A stretch of 64,000 bases of DNA from Clostridiales bacterium COT073_COT-073 (GCA_003858485.1 RQYD01000009.1:19958-83957); one strand, 5' to 3'. Positions 53,001 through 61,695 are shown, counted from the first letter of the stretch. Program-made: numbers and translations. The notes: generated from the letters alone by a model not told the origin.

Positions 53001-55081
53001 AATTATACCGCGGAGGAGCGGATGGACTGGAAGGCAGCTATTCTTCGCATGGAATTCAGCAGAATTTCCTGCAGCGCCGACAAAGATTTAACTATATGAC
53101 TATGGCGAAAGAAAAAGCCGACGCACCAATGGAAGCACCAATGGCAATGGAAGCAAAAGAGGAGATGAAAAGGGACAGCGGTAATGCCGCCAGAGTTCGG
53201 GAGAAGTTTTTGGACACTGCCGTTTTTCAAATGGCAGAACTGGATGCCAATGGTAAGGCAACTCTGGCCTTCCAAATGCCGGATAATATTACTTCCTGGC
53301 GGATGATGATGACGGCGATCACAGCCGATTTACAGGCGGGCAGTGATGTGCATAATTTAACGGTCAGCTTGCCATTCTTTATTAATACTACTTTAAATAC
53401 GGCTTATCTGGCAGGAGATCAGTTAAGCATCGGGATTACCGGTTATGGCACACAGCTAAGTGCCGATACGGAAATCGAGTATCAGGCATTTGTTGATGGA
53501 AAATCAGTGAGCCAAGGAAAAGGCAAGGCTTTCCAGAGGATCAATTTGAATCTGCCGAAACTTATGGCTGCCGGTGAAAAGACGATAAAAATCGAAGCCA
53601 AAGCTGGAAATGGACTGGCAGATGCCTTACAGTATAAAGTAAAAGTAATGGAAACCTATCAGCAAAAGCTGGTCAATGAAATCTTAACCGCCCGGGAAGG
53701 TATGATTTTAAGCAGCAGTGATCGTGGCCTGACAACGGTGATCTTTAGTGACAGGGAAAAAAGCCTTTATATTCCGGAGCTATACTATATGAATTACTAT
53801 TTTGGCCATCGGATTGACCAAAGGATGACAGCCAAATTGGCCGGACAGCTGTTAAAGGCAATTAAGGGCGATGAAACAGATATTAATTGCCTGGAAAATG
53901 TCAAAATTTCAGAATACCAAAAGGAAAATGGTGGATTATCAATTGTTCCTTATGGAGAAGCAGATCTGGACATCACAGTGCAAATGCTGCCGTTATTGAT
54001 TAACCAGACAGATAGCAGCCAGGATTATGCCAATCGCAGATTATTACAGGCCTATCTGGAAGCAGAACTGGATAATCAAAAACAAAGTGCAAAGGCTAAA
54101 ATTTACTATGGTCTGGCGGTATTACGGCAGCCAATTTTAGATAAATTAAAGGCATATGCGCAAATTGATAATTTATCGATAGAAGAAAGACTTTATGTAG
54201 CGCTGGCCTATGCTGAGCTGGGAGATACTTTCCGGGCAGCCCAAATTTATGAAAAATATGTTTTGCCAAAGATTGAGGTTTATGACAGCATTGCTTCAGT
54301 CAAACAGGGAAATCAGGATAAAAGTTATAAGTTGACCGGAACAGCGATGTTGCTGGCGCAAAAGATTGATCATCCACATGCTCTGAAAATGTTTACTTAT
54401 CAGAAAGACAATGCTTCCGCCCTCTACTTTACCGGTGCTCAGAAATTGAATTACATCCGAACTGCTTTAAATAAAGTGAACCTGACAATGAGTGAAATCA
54501 GTTACTCTTATTTGGGGCAAAACAAAACCGTTAAATTGGATGAATATCCGGTTTCGATCAAGCTGCCATCACAAAAATTACCGGAGCTGAAGATTGAGGA
54601 AGTAAAAGGGAATGTAGACATTATCCTCAGTTATCCGAAAGCACAAAAATTAGCAACTACTGCTGATAAATACTTAAGCATCAGCCGTAAGTATTTAGTG
54701 AATGGTAAAGAAACTCATGACTTCAAAGAAGGTGATATCGTTGAGGTAAGAATTACCTGGGATATTGCTGAAGATGCACCTAAAGGAAGTTACCGGATTA
54801 CCGATTATTTACCGGCCGGTTTAAAGGCAGTACAAAAGGATTTCAGTATTGGTGGTTACTATAATGATTATTATTGGTGGTGGCAAGATATTGAAGGCCA
54901 AAAGGTCAGCACCTATGTCAGACGCTGGAAAGATTCAACCGAAAAAGAGCGAACCTATTCCTATTATGCCAGAATTGTATCCCTGGGAGAATTTAAAGCT
55001 GAAGGAATCCTGATGCAAAATATGGATGTCCTGGATCATGTACTGGTAGGAGCAGATGAAAGGATCAAAATTGGGGAATAG
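50030..55081 (+). CDS. Secreted alpha-2-macroglobulin family protein lacking the thioester motif
   Basis: Bacterial alpha-2-macroglobulins are large envelope proteins thought to trap proteases. The 1683-residue product has a signal peptide (cleavage probably after Ala30 in EVQAEE; no lipobox Cys, so it is not a typical lipoprotein), Ig-like and MG domains with RLYQPQDKVGIFGFV (about 470) and SYRPGDMVKILLEVT (about 940), a Met/Ala/Glu-rich stretch like a bait loop (about 1022-1050) and the A2M domain with FQMPDNITSWRM from about 1081. The thioester CxEQ motif is absent; the only cysteines I see are Cys664 and Cys1287 (DINCLEN). The C-terminal part has a DUF11-like segment and ends YARIVSLGEFKAEG. 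It stands alone, without the usual penicillin-binding protein partner. Confidence 0.9.
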   Translation: MKKRIFSMFLAVVLGIAGLNFQVGGVEVQAEEYRKGYQLKAEAEMPSGVKVSSSFILTAEKDKKLSAGEVKDKLQITPQILFETAQTEKGVRITPKEKLKENTVYAFAFEGATWLLQTENEFYLKAVLPAHQAIDVPTDTGIEFLFSTEGAEELEKYIEISPKIEGKFEQKGNLVVFIPGKRLKEKTIYTVKIKAGLPLKGSDKRLKEDRAFQFETADKPSVFGQKEDKEYLEFQTWQNEVGVGDKPIFAMSYYHFQEERPKELKVKVDLYRYASAEDYMKALSQKANLPVWANYIDGRVSKENLSRSMNIEAVLAYDEEIWGYRMELPTQVPAGYYLVEATKNKAVGQTFLQVTNISSFYQETKDKSVLWLHQVKSGKLLSGMEIISYETSDKEGKAITPKEIERVKSDKDGIALLEKKSQGPVALLIRGENMESLMFYRSWNYLPYYWKDWGFHRNHEQSDHWKILQLDRRLYQPQDKVGIFGFVMPHYEKGGNRVLGREQRLQAVAGISKVTAEVTRNYWYFSRYGSEDLAYAKLDLPVKDGFYSGQLELPNLAQGNYQLRIKIGDEILQTTYFTVEEYVKPAYKISLEKSKQAIFWNDSIDFTVKTQFFEGTPVSHLDYHYAVFGQGNQKTGQGKTDKNGQGKVNYVGQQSKWEGLTDYCHISASATLPESGEITGQDEFRVFLKDADLRAEADKKEGKGILSGDLYSISLERLNNGTAKNSNDYRDKPVAGHRLTAEIYENRWVRSETGQHYDYINKVVVKEYEWHIDKKLLEKQVLTTNDKGEFRYERALPSEENLYYTAELKTQDLSGNQIKQELYFWNRSDWKFDFEEGQDDSLRLVTDKETYRLGDMAKLSLLQGSKEAKVGKVLYITAQNGYRQAFVSGSNISLPFTEQEVPELTVLAVIFGGYAAEVAARESLIYDIEEKKLSIKATTDQESYRPGDMVKILLEVTDQKGQPAQNGKVHVKAVDEALLALADKSENILRELYRGGADGLEGSYSSHGIQQNFLQRRQRFNYMTMAKEKADAPMEAPMAMEAKEEMKRDSGNAARVREKFLDTAVFQMAELDANGKATLAFQMPDNITSWRMMMTAITADLQAGSDVHNLTVSLPFFINTTLNTAYLAGDQLSIGITGYGTQLSADTEIEYQAFVDGKSVSQGKGKAFQRINLNLPKLMAAGEKTIKIEAKAGNGLADALQYKVKVMETYQQKLVNEILTAREGMILSSSDRGLTTVIFSDREKSLYIPELYYMNYYFGHRIDQRMTAKLAGQLLKAIKGDETDINCLENVKISEYQKENGGLSIVPYGEADLDITVQMLPLLINQTDSSQDYANRRLLQAYLEAELDNQKQSAKAKIYYGLAVLRQPILDKLKAYAQIDNLSIEERLYVALAYAELGDTFRAAQIYEKYVLPKIEVYDSIASVKQGNQDKSYKLTGTAMLLAQKIDHPHALKMFTYQKDNASALYFTGAQKLNYIRTALNKVNLTMSEISYSYLGQNKTVKLDEYPVSIKLPSQKLPELKIEEVKGNVDIILSYPKAQKLATTADKYLSISRKYLVNGKETHDFKEGDIVEVRITWDIAEDAPKGSYRITDYLPAGLKAVQKDFSIGGYYNDYYWWWQDIEGQKVSTYVRRWKDSTEKERTYSYYARIVSLGEFKAEGILMQNMDVLDHVLVGADERIKIGE

Positions 55082-55147
55082 AGCTGAAAAAATAAAAGAG
55101 GCTGCACCAGCCTCTGAAAAATGAAAAGCAGAAATAAATGCAGTCCA

Positions 55148-55237
55148 GAGGCTGTTGCAAAATAATTTTTTTGTAAGATATTGTTTTCAACCATGTTGAG
55201 CATATCTATTATGAAAATCTTAAAGTGCAACCGCCTC
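55148..55237. repeat. Small inverted-repeat element, copy 2; probable terminator
   Basis: A 90-bp element with ends GAGGCTGTTGCA (55148-55159) and TGCAACCGCCTC (55226-55237), complementary at 11 of 12 positions. It is followed by five T, so it could stop the macroglobulin transcript. It shares both ends with copy 1 at 45427-45491, but has a longer, different middle. Confidence 0.7.
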
Positions 55238-55415
55238 TTTTTCCATGCTGATTGGAACAACTTTTTATGGCAGTAGCTGTGCAATGCCTTTTTGTTTAAC
55301 TGCAACAGATGAGGATATCAATGCCGGCATATTTGCTGTTTGCCGGTGTATTTGCAGAGGGCATACCAAAGGCATACATAGCAATGCCTGCCTGCTGGAA
55401 ATCTTTGATTTGCAC

Positions 55416-55444
55416 TTGAAAGATATTTGGAAGCCGGGTATAAT
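55416..55444 (+). promoter_or_regulatory. Sigma-A type promoter for trmB
   Basis: TTGAAA at 55416-55421 and TATAAT at 55439-55444 are exactly 17 bases apart, about 97 bases before the trmB start. Confidence 0.8.
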
Positions 55445-55540
55445 ACAAGGCAACAGGTTTTCATTCCGGAAAAGCAGTTATAAGATGAAAACATCAGAAA
55501 ATAAGGAAAATAAAGACAGAAAGCAAGAAAGAGGATTAGC

Positions 55541-56203
55541 ATGAGATTACGTAAAATTGCCGGTGCCGATGAAGCAGTCGCAAAGCATGAACGGGTATTA
55601 AAGGCAGAGCAGCGAAAAGCCGGATGGCTTAAAGAATTGGCAGCCGGAAAGCCGGCTTATTTGGAAATTGGTATGGGTAAGGGAGATTTTATGCTGGAAA
55701 TGGCAGATAAATATCCCAATGCATTATTTCTGGGGCTGGAAAAATATTCATCCGTTTTACTCAAAGCCTTACAAAAATATGATAACATTGAGGATAAGCC
55801 GGAGAATTTATGGTTTTTGTGGGAAAATGCCCTGGATTTGGCGGACATATTTTCGGCTGCCGGTTTAGATGGAATTTATTTGAATTTTTCTGATCCCTGG
55901 CCTAAGGAGCGCTATGCCAAACGGCGATTGACGGCTCCGGCCTTTTTGGAAAAATATTATCAAATCTTAAAGCCGGAGGGGAGAGTTGAGTTTAAAACCG
56001 ATAATCCAGGCCTGTTTGATTTTTCGCTGCACAGTTTGGCAGACAGTCCATATTTTAAAATAGAGAAAATATATCGGGATCTGCACCGGGAAATTGCAGC
56101 AGCAGAAAATGTAATGACCGAGTACGAAAAAAAATTCTCCGCTCTCGGTCATCCCATTTATAAAATAGTTTGTAGCAAAACAGCCGGGACTTCCATGCCT
56201 TGA
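55541..56203 (+). CDS. trmB: tRNA (guanine-N7)-methyltransferase TrmB
   Basis: TrmB uses S-adenosylmethionine to methylate G46 of tRNA. The 220-residue product has the SAM-binding GMGKGDFMLEMA (about 45), LGLEKYSSVLLKAL, and the family signature LNFSDPWPKERYAKRRL. Length is normal. The ATG lies after AAAGAGGATTAGC, a moderate site. It has its own promoter; the next gene is on the other strand. Confidence 0.96.
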   Translation: MRLRKIAGADEAVAKHERVLKAEQRKAGWLKELAAGKPAYLEIGMGKGDFMLEMADKYPNALFLGLEKYSSVLLKALQKYDNIEDKPENLWFLWENALDLADIFSAAGLDGIYLNFSDPWPKERYAKRRLTAPAFLEKYYQILKPEGRVEFKTDNPGLFDFSLHSLADSPYFKIEKIYRDLHREIAAAENVMTEYEKKFSALGHPIYKIVCSKTAGTSMP

Positions 56204-56241
56204 AAATATCCTTGATTTTGCCTTATATCAGCTGCTCAAAT

Positions 56242-57441
56242 TCAGACAGCCATTTCATTAAGTAAAGCCAGTAGTATAAACAAGATCAAACTGCTCCAAA
56301 AAGCCCAATTAAACGGAGAATGATATTTAGCCAGATAAATTTCAACCGATTCCTGGTGCAGTACCGGTTGCGGCTGATTGAGCGGCGATTTGGAAAATGA
56401 GGCAGAGTCAGTCAAATCGCTATTTAATTTGGTCTGGCTCTGATCAGATGCTCCTGTCCAATCGACCGACTGTTCCCAATTGGCTGCCTGGGATTGAGGA
56501 ACAGGAGTTGATGCCGGTGAAATTCCGACCGGATTTCCTTTAGTATCATAAAACCAGGAAATCGGCTGATTGGGGTCTAACTCAGTAAATTTATGTCCCA
56601 GGGTCAGCTCCAGTACTGTTGGTTTTTGTCTTAAAATTGCACGTTTGCCGTTATAGTTTACCAGGAATAAAATAATCAGGATTGATATTGGTAAAGTAAT
56701 GATATTGACGCCTAGAAGACTTAACACCTCTGTCCAGGCAGGAACAGCATCGTTGAGTTTATCGAGCAGCTCGGCTGAATTTTGCTGGCTAAACAAATAA
56801 CTCAGAGAAAAGGTGGTAGTATTTAAGGCAATATGCATGGCGATCGAAGTATAAATGGATTCGGTTATTTGAACCATAAAGGCAAATACCACACCTAAAA
56901 CAAAGGCATAAATAAATTGATTGACATTTAAATGCAAAATTCCAAAAAATAAACCACTCATAATACACGCAATATAGTAGGGCTTATGCCGATAATTATT
57001 GAGCAGGATAAAGCGGGTCGATAATTCTTCAAAAATGCCGGGAAAAATGGCTAATACCAGGATCACCGAAAAATAGGGATAACTGGTTAAGGATAAGACA
57101 GTATCGGCAATTTGGTTTTGCACGAAAAACATTGACAGCAGATTTAATAAAGATACTGTTGGAATCAACATCAGGGTTAAAATAACGGCCATGATGAGAT
57201 TAACAAATCCCGGATTTTTTAAGTAAAGACTGTTTTTCCAAAAACCGGGTTGGGTCAGCAGGAAAATTAAAACCGGGCCAAACACCAAAACTACCTGAGC
57301 AAAGACTAACATAAAATAAGGTGAAGATTCGGCACCATTTTCTGACAGGACAAAAGTCAGGATGCCGCCGATAAGACTGCCTATCAGAATGGAAACAATT
57401 GATAGAAAATGAAAAGTATTTGATTTTTTAACGCTGAACAT
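56242..57441 (-). CDS. CPBP family intramembrane glutamic protease
   Basis: CPBP (CAAX/Abi) proteins are membrane proteases or bacteriocin-immunity proteins. The 399-residue product has about eight membrane helices and all the active-site motifs: EExxxR at Glu138-Arg143, FGILH with His170, and HxxxN at His203-Asn207. A hydrophilic tail (about 270-375, including a Ser/Gln/Asn-rich part) ends in one more membrane helix. The start at 57441 is set by GGAGAGCTT; a frame to 57480 lacks a site. The gene has a strong promoter. The substrate is unknown. The tail with a last membrane helix is unusual for this family. Confidence 0.9.
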   Translation of the reverse strand: MFSVKKSNTFHFLSIVSILIGSLIGGILTFVLSENGAESSPYFMLVFAQVVLVFGPVLIFLLTQPGFWKNSLYLKNPGFVNLIMAVILTLMLIPTVSLLNLLSMFFVQNQIADTVLSLTSYPYFSVILVLAIFPGIFEELSTRFILLNNYRHKPYYIACIMSGLFFGILHLNVNQFIYAFVLGVVFAFMVQITESIYTSIAMHIALNTTTFSLSYLFSQQNSAELLDKLNDAVPAWTEVLSLLGVNIITLPISILIILFLVNYNGKRAILRQKPTVLELTLGHKFTELDPNQPISWFYDTKGNPVGISPASTPVPQSQAANWEQSVDWTGASDQSQTKLNSDLTDSASFSKSPLNQPQPVLHQESVEIYLAKYHSPFNWAFWSSLILFILLALLNEMAV

Positions 57442-57478
57442 AAGCTCTCCTTTATAGTGATAAAAATGCAATATAACC

Positions 57479-57506
57479 ATTATATCAAAAAAAAAAATCT
57501 TGTCAA
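57479..57506 (-). promoter_or_regulatory. Sigma-A type promoter for the CPBP protease gene
   Basis: On the minus strand, TTGACA (57501-57506) and TATAAT (57479-57484), both perfect hexamers, are 16 bases apart, within about 40 bases of the start codon. Confidence 0.85.
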
Positions 57507-57582
57507 AGGAATATTAACAGATAGTAAAGGCGATATCCGGATTTTAAAGGGCTGCCGGAATGAAGGCTAAAGGAGCTGAAAG

Positions 57583-58656
57583 ATGAGAAGATTAACAGAA
57601 ATTGGCATTTTATGGTGTTTAATCGGCATTAATTATAGCCATTTATACTCAATTGAAAACTTGCCGGTGTATGCTCTGGCAAGTTTGGGGATATGCATTT
57701 TTCTGGAGATTATGATAATGACCGGTAGCAGATCCGTCTGGCAAGTGGTCACGCTTTTACTGTATTTGGGTCTGGGAATTCGGGATAACCAATTTTGGAT
57801 ATTTATGCCTTTAATTATATATTCCGGTTTCAGCAGTCTGGGTATGAGTTCACTGATTTTGTCAATTTTGCAATTGTTGACCGGAGAATGGATGTCTGTT
57901 TTATTTAGTGTTTTGGCTGCCTATTTAAGTTATCAGTCGACACAGTTTAAGCATTATACCCGGCAAAACATGGCTTTATCGGATGAATTAAAAGAGCATA
58001 TGATTTCGCTGCAAAAATATAATGACCGATTACTGGAAAATGAATATAAAAATAAGGAAATTGCTCGTCTGGAAGAAAGAAATAACATTGCCAGGCAGCT
58101 CCACGATTATCTGGGACATACCATCAGCAGCAGCATTTTGCAGATAGAGGCACTAAAGCTGACTGAGCAGGATGAAGGCAAAAAAGAAAGGCTTGGCCTT
58201 TTACAGGATACTTTGTCAAAAGGGATGACGGATATTCGCAAACAGCTTCATGGCATGTACGACACTTCTTTTTCTTTGCAGCGGGAATTGGATGAGCTGT
58301 CAGCTTCAACCCCGAAAATACAGATGGATATAAAATACCAAATTAAAAGTAACTTATCGTTTGAAAGAAAAAGGGATATTTATAATATTATTCGGGAAGC
58401 CCTGACCAACACTCTGAAACATTCAGATGCGGATTGTTTTCATATTTTTTTAAAGGAACAGGGGCATAATCAAGTGCTGCTGATTTATGATAATGGCAGT
58501 CAGGAAGTCAAGACAATTAACCGTAATATGGGGCTGACTGGAATGGAAGAAATTGCCCGGAAATACGGCGGAAAAATAAATTATTATTTCAAAAAGGGAT
58601 TTCATATTCATATTGTTTTGCATGGCGCAGAAGGCGAAGAGCATGCAGACAGCTAA
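57583..58656 (+). CDS. Two-component sensor histidine kinase (HisKA_3, LiaS/DesK-like)
   Basis: The 357-residue product has about five membrane helices in the first 115 residues, a coiled coil, then a HisKA_3 dimerisation domain with the phosphorylated His174 in RQLHDYLGH, and an HATPase domain with IIREALTNTLKHSDAD and MGLTGMEEIARKYGG. This is the layout of kinases of the NarL-type family that sense membrane or envelope state. No extracellular ligand domain is seen, so the signal is likely in the membrane. AAAGGAGCTG precedes the ATG. The response regulator lies 91 bases downstream. No direct sign of the controlled genes is visible. Confidence 0.92.
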   Translation: MRRLTEIGILWCLIGINYSHLYSIENLPVYALASLGICIFLEIMIMTGSRSVWQVVTLLLYLGLGIRDNQFWIFMPLIIYSGFSSLGMSSLILSILQLLTGEWMSVLFSVLAAYLSYQSTQFKHYTRQNMALSDELKEHMISLQKYNDRLLENEYKNKEIARLEERNNIARQLHDYLGHTISSSILQIEALKLTEQDEGKKERLGLLQDTLSKGMTDIRKQLHGMYDTSFSLQRELDELSASTPKIQMDIKYQIKSNLSFERKRDIYNIIREALTNTLKHSDADCFHIFLKEQGHNQVLLIYDNGSQEVKTINRNMGLTGMEEIARKYGGKINYYFKKGFHIHIVLHGAEGEEHADS

Positions 58657-58747
58657 AGGAATAAAGGTTTAGCGTCTAAATAAAGAGGGTATGAAAAATA
58701 TAGGGAATTGTTTTAGGCATCAGATATAAAATGAGAAAGGAAAGAAA

Positions 58748-59398
58748 ATGAAAGTTTTACTGATTGATGATGATGTTTTGGTCTTAAGTTCCTTGCAAAG
58801 CATTATGGAATATAACAAAATTGAAGTAGTAGCCATGGGAAAGGATGGCGGAGAAGCACTTGAGCTGTATCGGCAAAGCCAGCCGGACATTATGCTGACT
58901 GATATCCGGATGAAACAGGTGGATGGGATTGAAGCGGCCGGTCAGGTGCTGGCGGAATTCCCGCAAGCAAAGATCTTGCTGCTGACGACCTTTGAGGATG
59001 AGCAGTATATTTCTGAAGCTTTGCGGATCGGCTGTAAAGGGTATATTTTAAAACAAAATATTTCGCATCTTATTCCGGCACTACAGGCAGCATATGCCGG
59101 CAGTATGGTATTTGATGAGGAAATTATTTCCAAAATAAAAACTGACAGTCCGGCTGAAGGAAACACACCTGAATGGCCGGAACTGTCAGAGAGAGAGGGA
59201 GTAATTTTAAAAGCAGTCGCCGATGGTAAAAATAATAAAGAAATTGCCGCCGATCTTTATTTAAGTGAAGGCACAGTGCGCAATTATATTTCTGAGCTGC
59301 TTAGTAAATTGGCTTTGCGGGATCGGACTCAATTGGCGATTTATTATTATAAATGCATTTTAACAAATTCTTCAGGTGGAACGGGACGACCAAAGTAA
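58748..59398 (+). CDS. NarL/LuxR-type response regulator
   Basis: The 216-residue product has an N-terminal receiver (acidic Asp7-Asp9, phosphoacceptor Asp52 in MLTDIRM) and a C-terminal LuxR-type helix-turn-helix (ELSEREGVILKAVADGKNNK, split here as needed, then EIAADLYLSEGTVRNYIS). It pairs with the kinase upstream. AAAGGAAAGAAA precedes the ATG. The 3' end overlaps the 3' end of the convergent GGDEF-EAL gene by 52 bases, so the two transcripts share a complementary end. Confidence 0.94.
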   Translation: MKVLLIDDDVLVLSSLQSIMEYNKIEVVAMGKDGGEALELYRQSQPDIMLTDIRMKQVDGIEAAGQVLAEFPQAKILLLTTFEDEQYISEALRIGCKGYILKQNISHLIPALQAAYAGSMVFDEEIISKIKTDSPAEGNTPEWPELSEREGVILKAVADGKNNKEIAADLYLSEGTVRNYISELLSKLALRDRTQLAIYYYKCILTNSSGGTGRPK

Positions 59399-61662
59399 TA
59401 CCCCTGAATATAATCACAGCCCAGGCGCTGCAGAATAGCTGCTTGTTCGCGGGTTTCAATCCCTTCGGCAATGGTTTTTATATGAAGGCCCTGAGCCATT
59501 TTAATAATAGCATTAATAATTAATTCATCACTGGAATCTTGCGAAAGACTATCGATCAGCTCTTTCGCAATTTTTAATGTTGAGATTTTTAAATTCTTAA
59601 TATAACTAAGCGAGGAATAACCGGTTCCAAAATCATCAATACTGGTGCTGATGCCCATGTCGGAAAGTTTTTGGAAAAGTTCAGTCACTGACAGATCTAA
59701 GTGCATAATACTGGTTTCTGTGATTTCTAAATCAATGGAACCCAGATTCCAATCCTCATATTGCGTTAAAGCTTCTAAATTTTCATAAAAATAAGGACGT
59801 TCAATATATTTGGGGGAAACATTGACTCCGATTTTTAGCTGTTTGCCATAGATTTTATTCCATTCACTGATTTGGCGGCAGGCTTTTTTCAAAGTCCAAT
59901 CCACAATTTTAATAATAGTTGGACTTTCTTCGGCGATCGGAATAAATTCACCCGGTGAAACAGCACCCAGTTTAGGACTGAACCAGCGCAGCAATGCCTC
60001 GGCACCGATTAGGGTAGAACCATCAGCGGTATACTGGGGCTGATAGTAAAGCTGGAATTCTTCATCAAAATTGATAGAATCCAGTAATGATTGAATTAAA
60101 CCATAGCGGTATTTTTTATCAGCTAAGTTTTGGTCAAAATAAAGCATTGGTGGAATAATATTGGAAGATTTTACTTCATTTAAAGCAAAGTTGGCTTTGA
60201 TCAGTAAATTTTCCGGTTTGTCCTCAACACAAAGCCCGCAGTAATCAGCTACACCAATGCATATATCCAGAGGAATGGTGTAAAATTCCGAAACAAAGGG
60301 GAGCTTAACGGTCTCAAAAATTCGCTGACAAATGTCTTCGCTGTTGTCCTTGGGGCTGCGAAATAAAATAACATATTCATTGGAATCGACCCGAAAAATG
60401 GACTGGGCAGGAAATGCCTGATGTAAAATTTTATATAAATGAATCAGGACCCTGTCCCCAATGGCTTCGCCAAATACCTGATTGATATTACTGAACTGAA
60501 GAATATCGACAGCAAATAAGCGGGCATTTTCATTCAGACCGGTAATGACTTCCTGAAAATGTCGACGGTTATAGGCGTTGGTTAGCAGATCACGATTAGC
60601 TAAGTCCTGTAATTTGATATTTTGTTTTAAGATGGCAATATTTCTTTGCTTTACTTTTTCCTCCAATTCATTATTGAGTACTCTTTGTTTTTTCACATAT
60701 TGTTGATTTTGATAAGAGATCAAATAGGAGTTGCTGCCTAAAAAGTAAATCAGCAGAGCCAGATTCATATAGGAAAAAATTGCAAAATCGACAATCTGAC
60801 AAAGCAGGCAAAAACAGGAAAGAACAAACAGTAAAGAGTGAATTTTAGTTTTGGACAGAGCAATTGGCTCATTTTTATTGGTCTGCTGCTGAATGGAATG
60901 ATGAATAAAATGCCCGGAACTGTTAATTAATTTAAATAATGAAAAAATCAAAAGCAGTGATATAGCAGCAGAAATAAGAATCCAGGTAATGATCGGGACT
61001 TGGTCGGTGTAGAACACATCTACGATCAAAAAGGCGATATCTGCAGTACAAAACAAAGCAATACCCATTAAAGTTAAAAATACACTATTGTGCAATTGGT
61101 CATGAATTAAAGAAGACAAAATAGAAATTAAAAGGATTAAACAGAGGATATCCAATAAATATGGGAATAATGAAAAGGGGCTGTAAAAGTGATGCATCAT
61201 TGAGTCAAAACGAAAAGAAACAATTCCCCAGGCCATAACAGTAAAGAAAAAAGTAATACCGGCCATATTAATCAATAAAAACCTGGAATTTAATCGCTCC
61301 CGGATCAAATATAATATTTCCAGACAAATAATTAATAAAATCAAGGATGGAAGAGAAAAGATGACATCCATTAAAGCAAAGACCCAAGGTGCAAATTTGA
61401 CATAATCGCCTGAGGCTAAAATATAAAAAAGCCGGCACAGGAAATCCATCCAAAAAAAGGACACGATCCAAAAGAGCAGGCGATGAAAAGTATGTGTAGT
61501 TTTTAATGCATATAAAGAAAGCCAACACAAGGAAAAGGTACTTAAAGTCAAACAAGTATCTCTTAGTACAGCCATATTGGTCAGGTATGCAATAATATAC
61601 AGAATCATCAGAGAAAAATATATGCTGATGAATAACTTGGTTTTTGCGTTATGATTTTCCAT
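59347..61662 (-). CDS. Membrane GGDEF-EAL protein, probable cyclic di-GMP phosphodiesterase
   Basis: The 771-residue product has about nine membrane helices in the first 330 residues, a coiled coil, a GGDEF domain and an EAL domain. The GGDEF site is degenerate (RVDSNEYVILF at about 424-434; DSNEY in place of GGDEF), so it should not make cyclic di-GMP. The EAL domain keeps Glu555 (EALLRW), Asn of GVNVSPKY, Glu of LEITETS, both Asp of DDFGTGYSSL and the AEGIET and QGYYFGRP motifs, but has LKIAKEL where LKIDK is typical. It probably degrades cyclic di-GMP. It ends convergently with the response regulator gene. The membrane part may sense a signal. Confidence 0.9.
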   Translation of the reverse strand: MENHNAKTKLFISIYFSLMILYIIAYLTNMAVLRDTCLTLSTFSLCWLSLYALKTTHTFHRLLFWIVSFFWMDFLCRLFYILASGDYVKFAPWVFALMDVIFSLPSLILLIICLEILYLIRERLNSRFLLINMAGITFFFTVMAWGIVSFRFDSMMHHFYSPFSLFPYLLDILCLILLISILSSLIHDQLHNSVFLTLMGIALFCTADIAFLIVDVFYTDQVPIITWILISAAISLLLIFSLFKLINSSGHFIHHSIQQQTNKNEPIALSKTKIHSLLFVLSCFCLLCQIVDFAIFSYMNLALLIYFLGSNSYLISYQNQQYVKKQRVLNNELEEKVKQRNIAILKQNIKLQDLANRDLLTNAYNRRHFQEVITGLNENARLFAVDILQFSNINQVFGEAIGDRVLIHLYKILHQAFPAQSIFRVDSNEYVILFRSPKDNSEDICQRIFETVKLPFVSEFYTIPLDICIGVADYCGLCVEDKPENLLIKANFALNEVKSSNIIPPMLYFDQNLADKKYRYGLIQSLLDSINFDEEFQLYYQPQYTADGSTLIGAEALLRWFSPKLGAVSPGEFIPIAEESPTIIKIVDWTLKKACRQISEWNKIYGKQLKIGVNVSPKYIERPYFYENLEALTQYEDWNLGSIDLEITETSIMHLDLSVTELFQKLSDMGISTSIDDFGTGYSSLSYIKNLKISTLKIAKELIDSLSQDSSDELIINAIIKMAQGLHIKTIAEGIETREQAAILQRLGCDYIQGYYFGRPVPPEEFVKMHL

Positions 61663-61695
61663 AAAACAACTCCTTAAAAAGGGAAATCAGAAAAG

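Larger units (their letters stand above)
55082..55540. other. Intergenic region between the macroglobulin gene and trmB
   Basis: This gap of about 460 bases has a small hairpin (55097-55104 with 55108-55115) with A-rich flanks, the inverted-repeat element copy 2 (55148-55237) and a promoter for trmB (55416-55444). A 99-residue frame (55245-55544) overlaps the promoter and trmB and has no ribosome site; I take it as chance. Confidence 0.6.

Noticed and set aside
55245..55544. 99-codon Cys-containing frame before trmB
   Set aside because: It covers the trmB promoter and overlaps the trmB start, and lacks a ribosome site.
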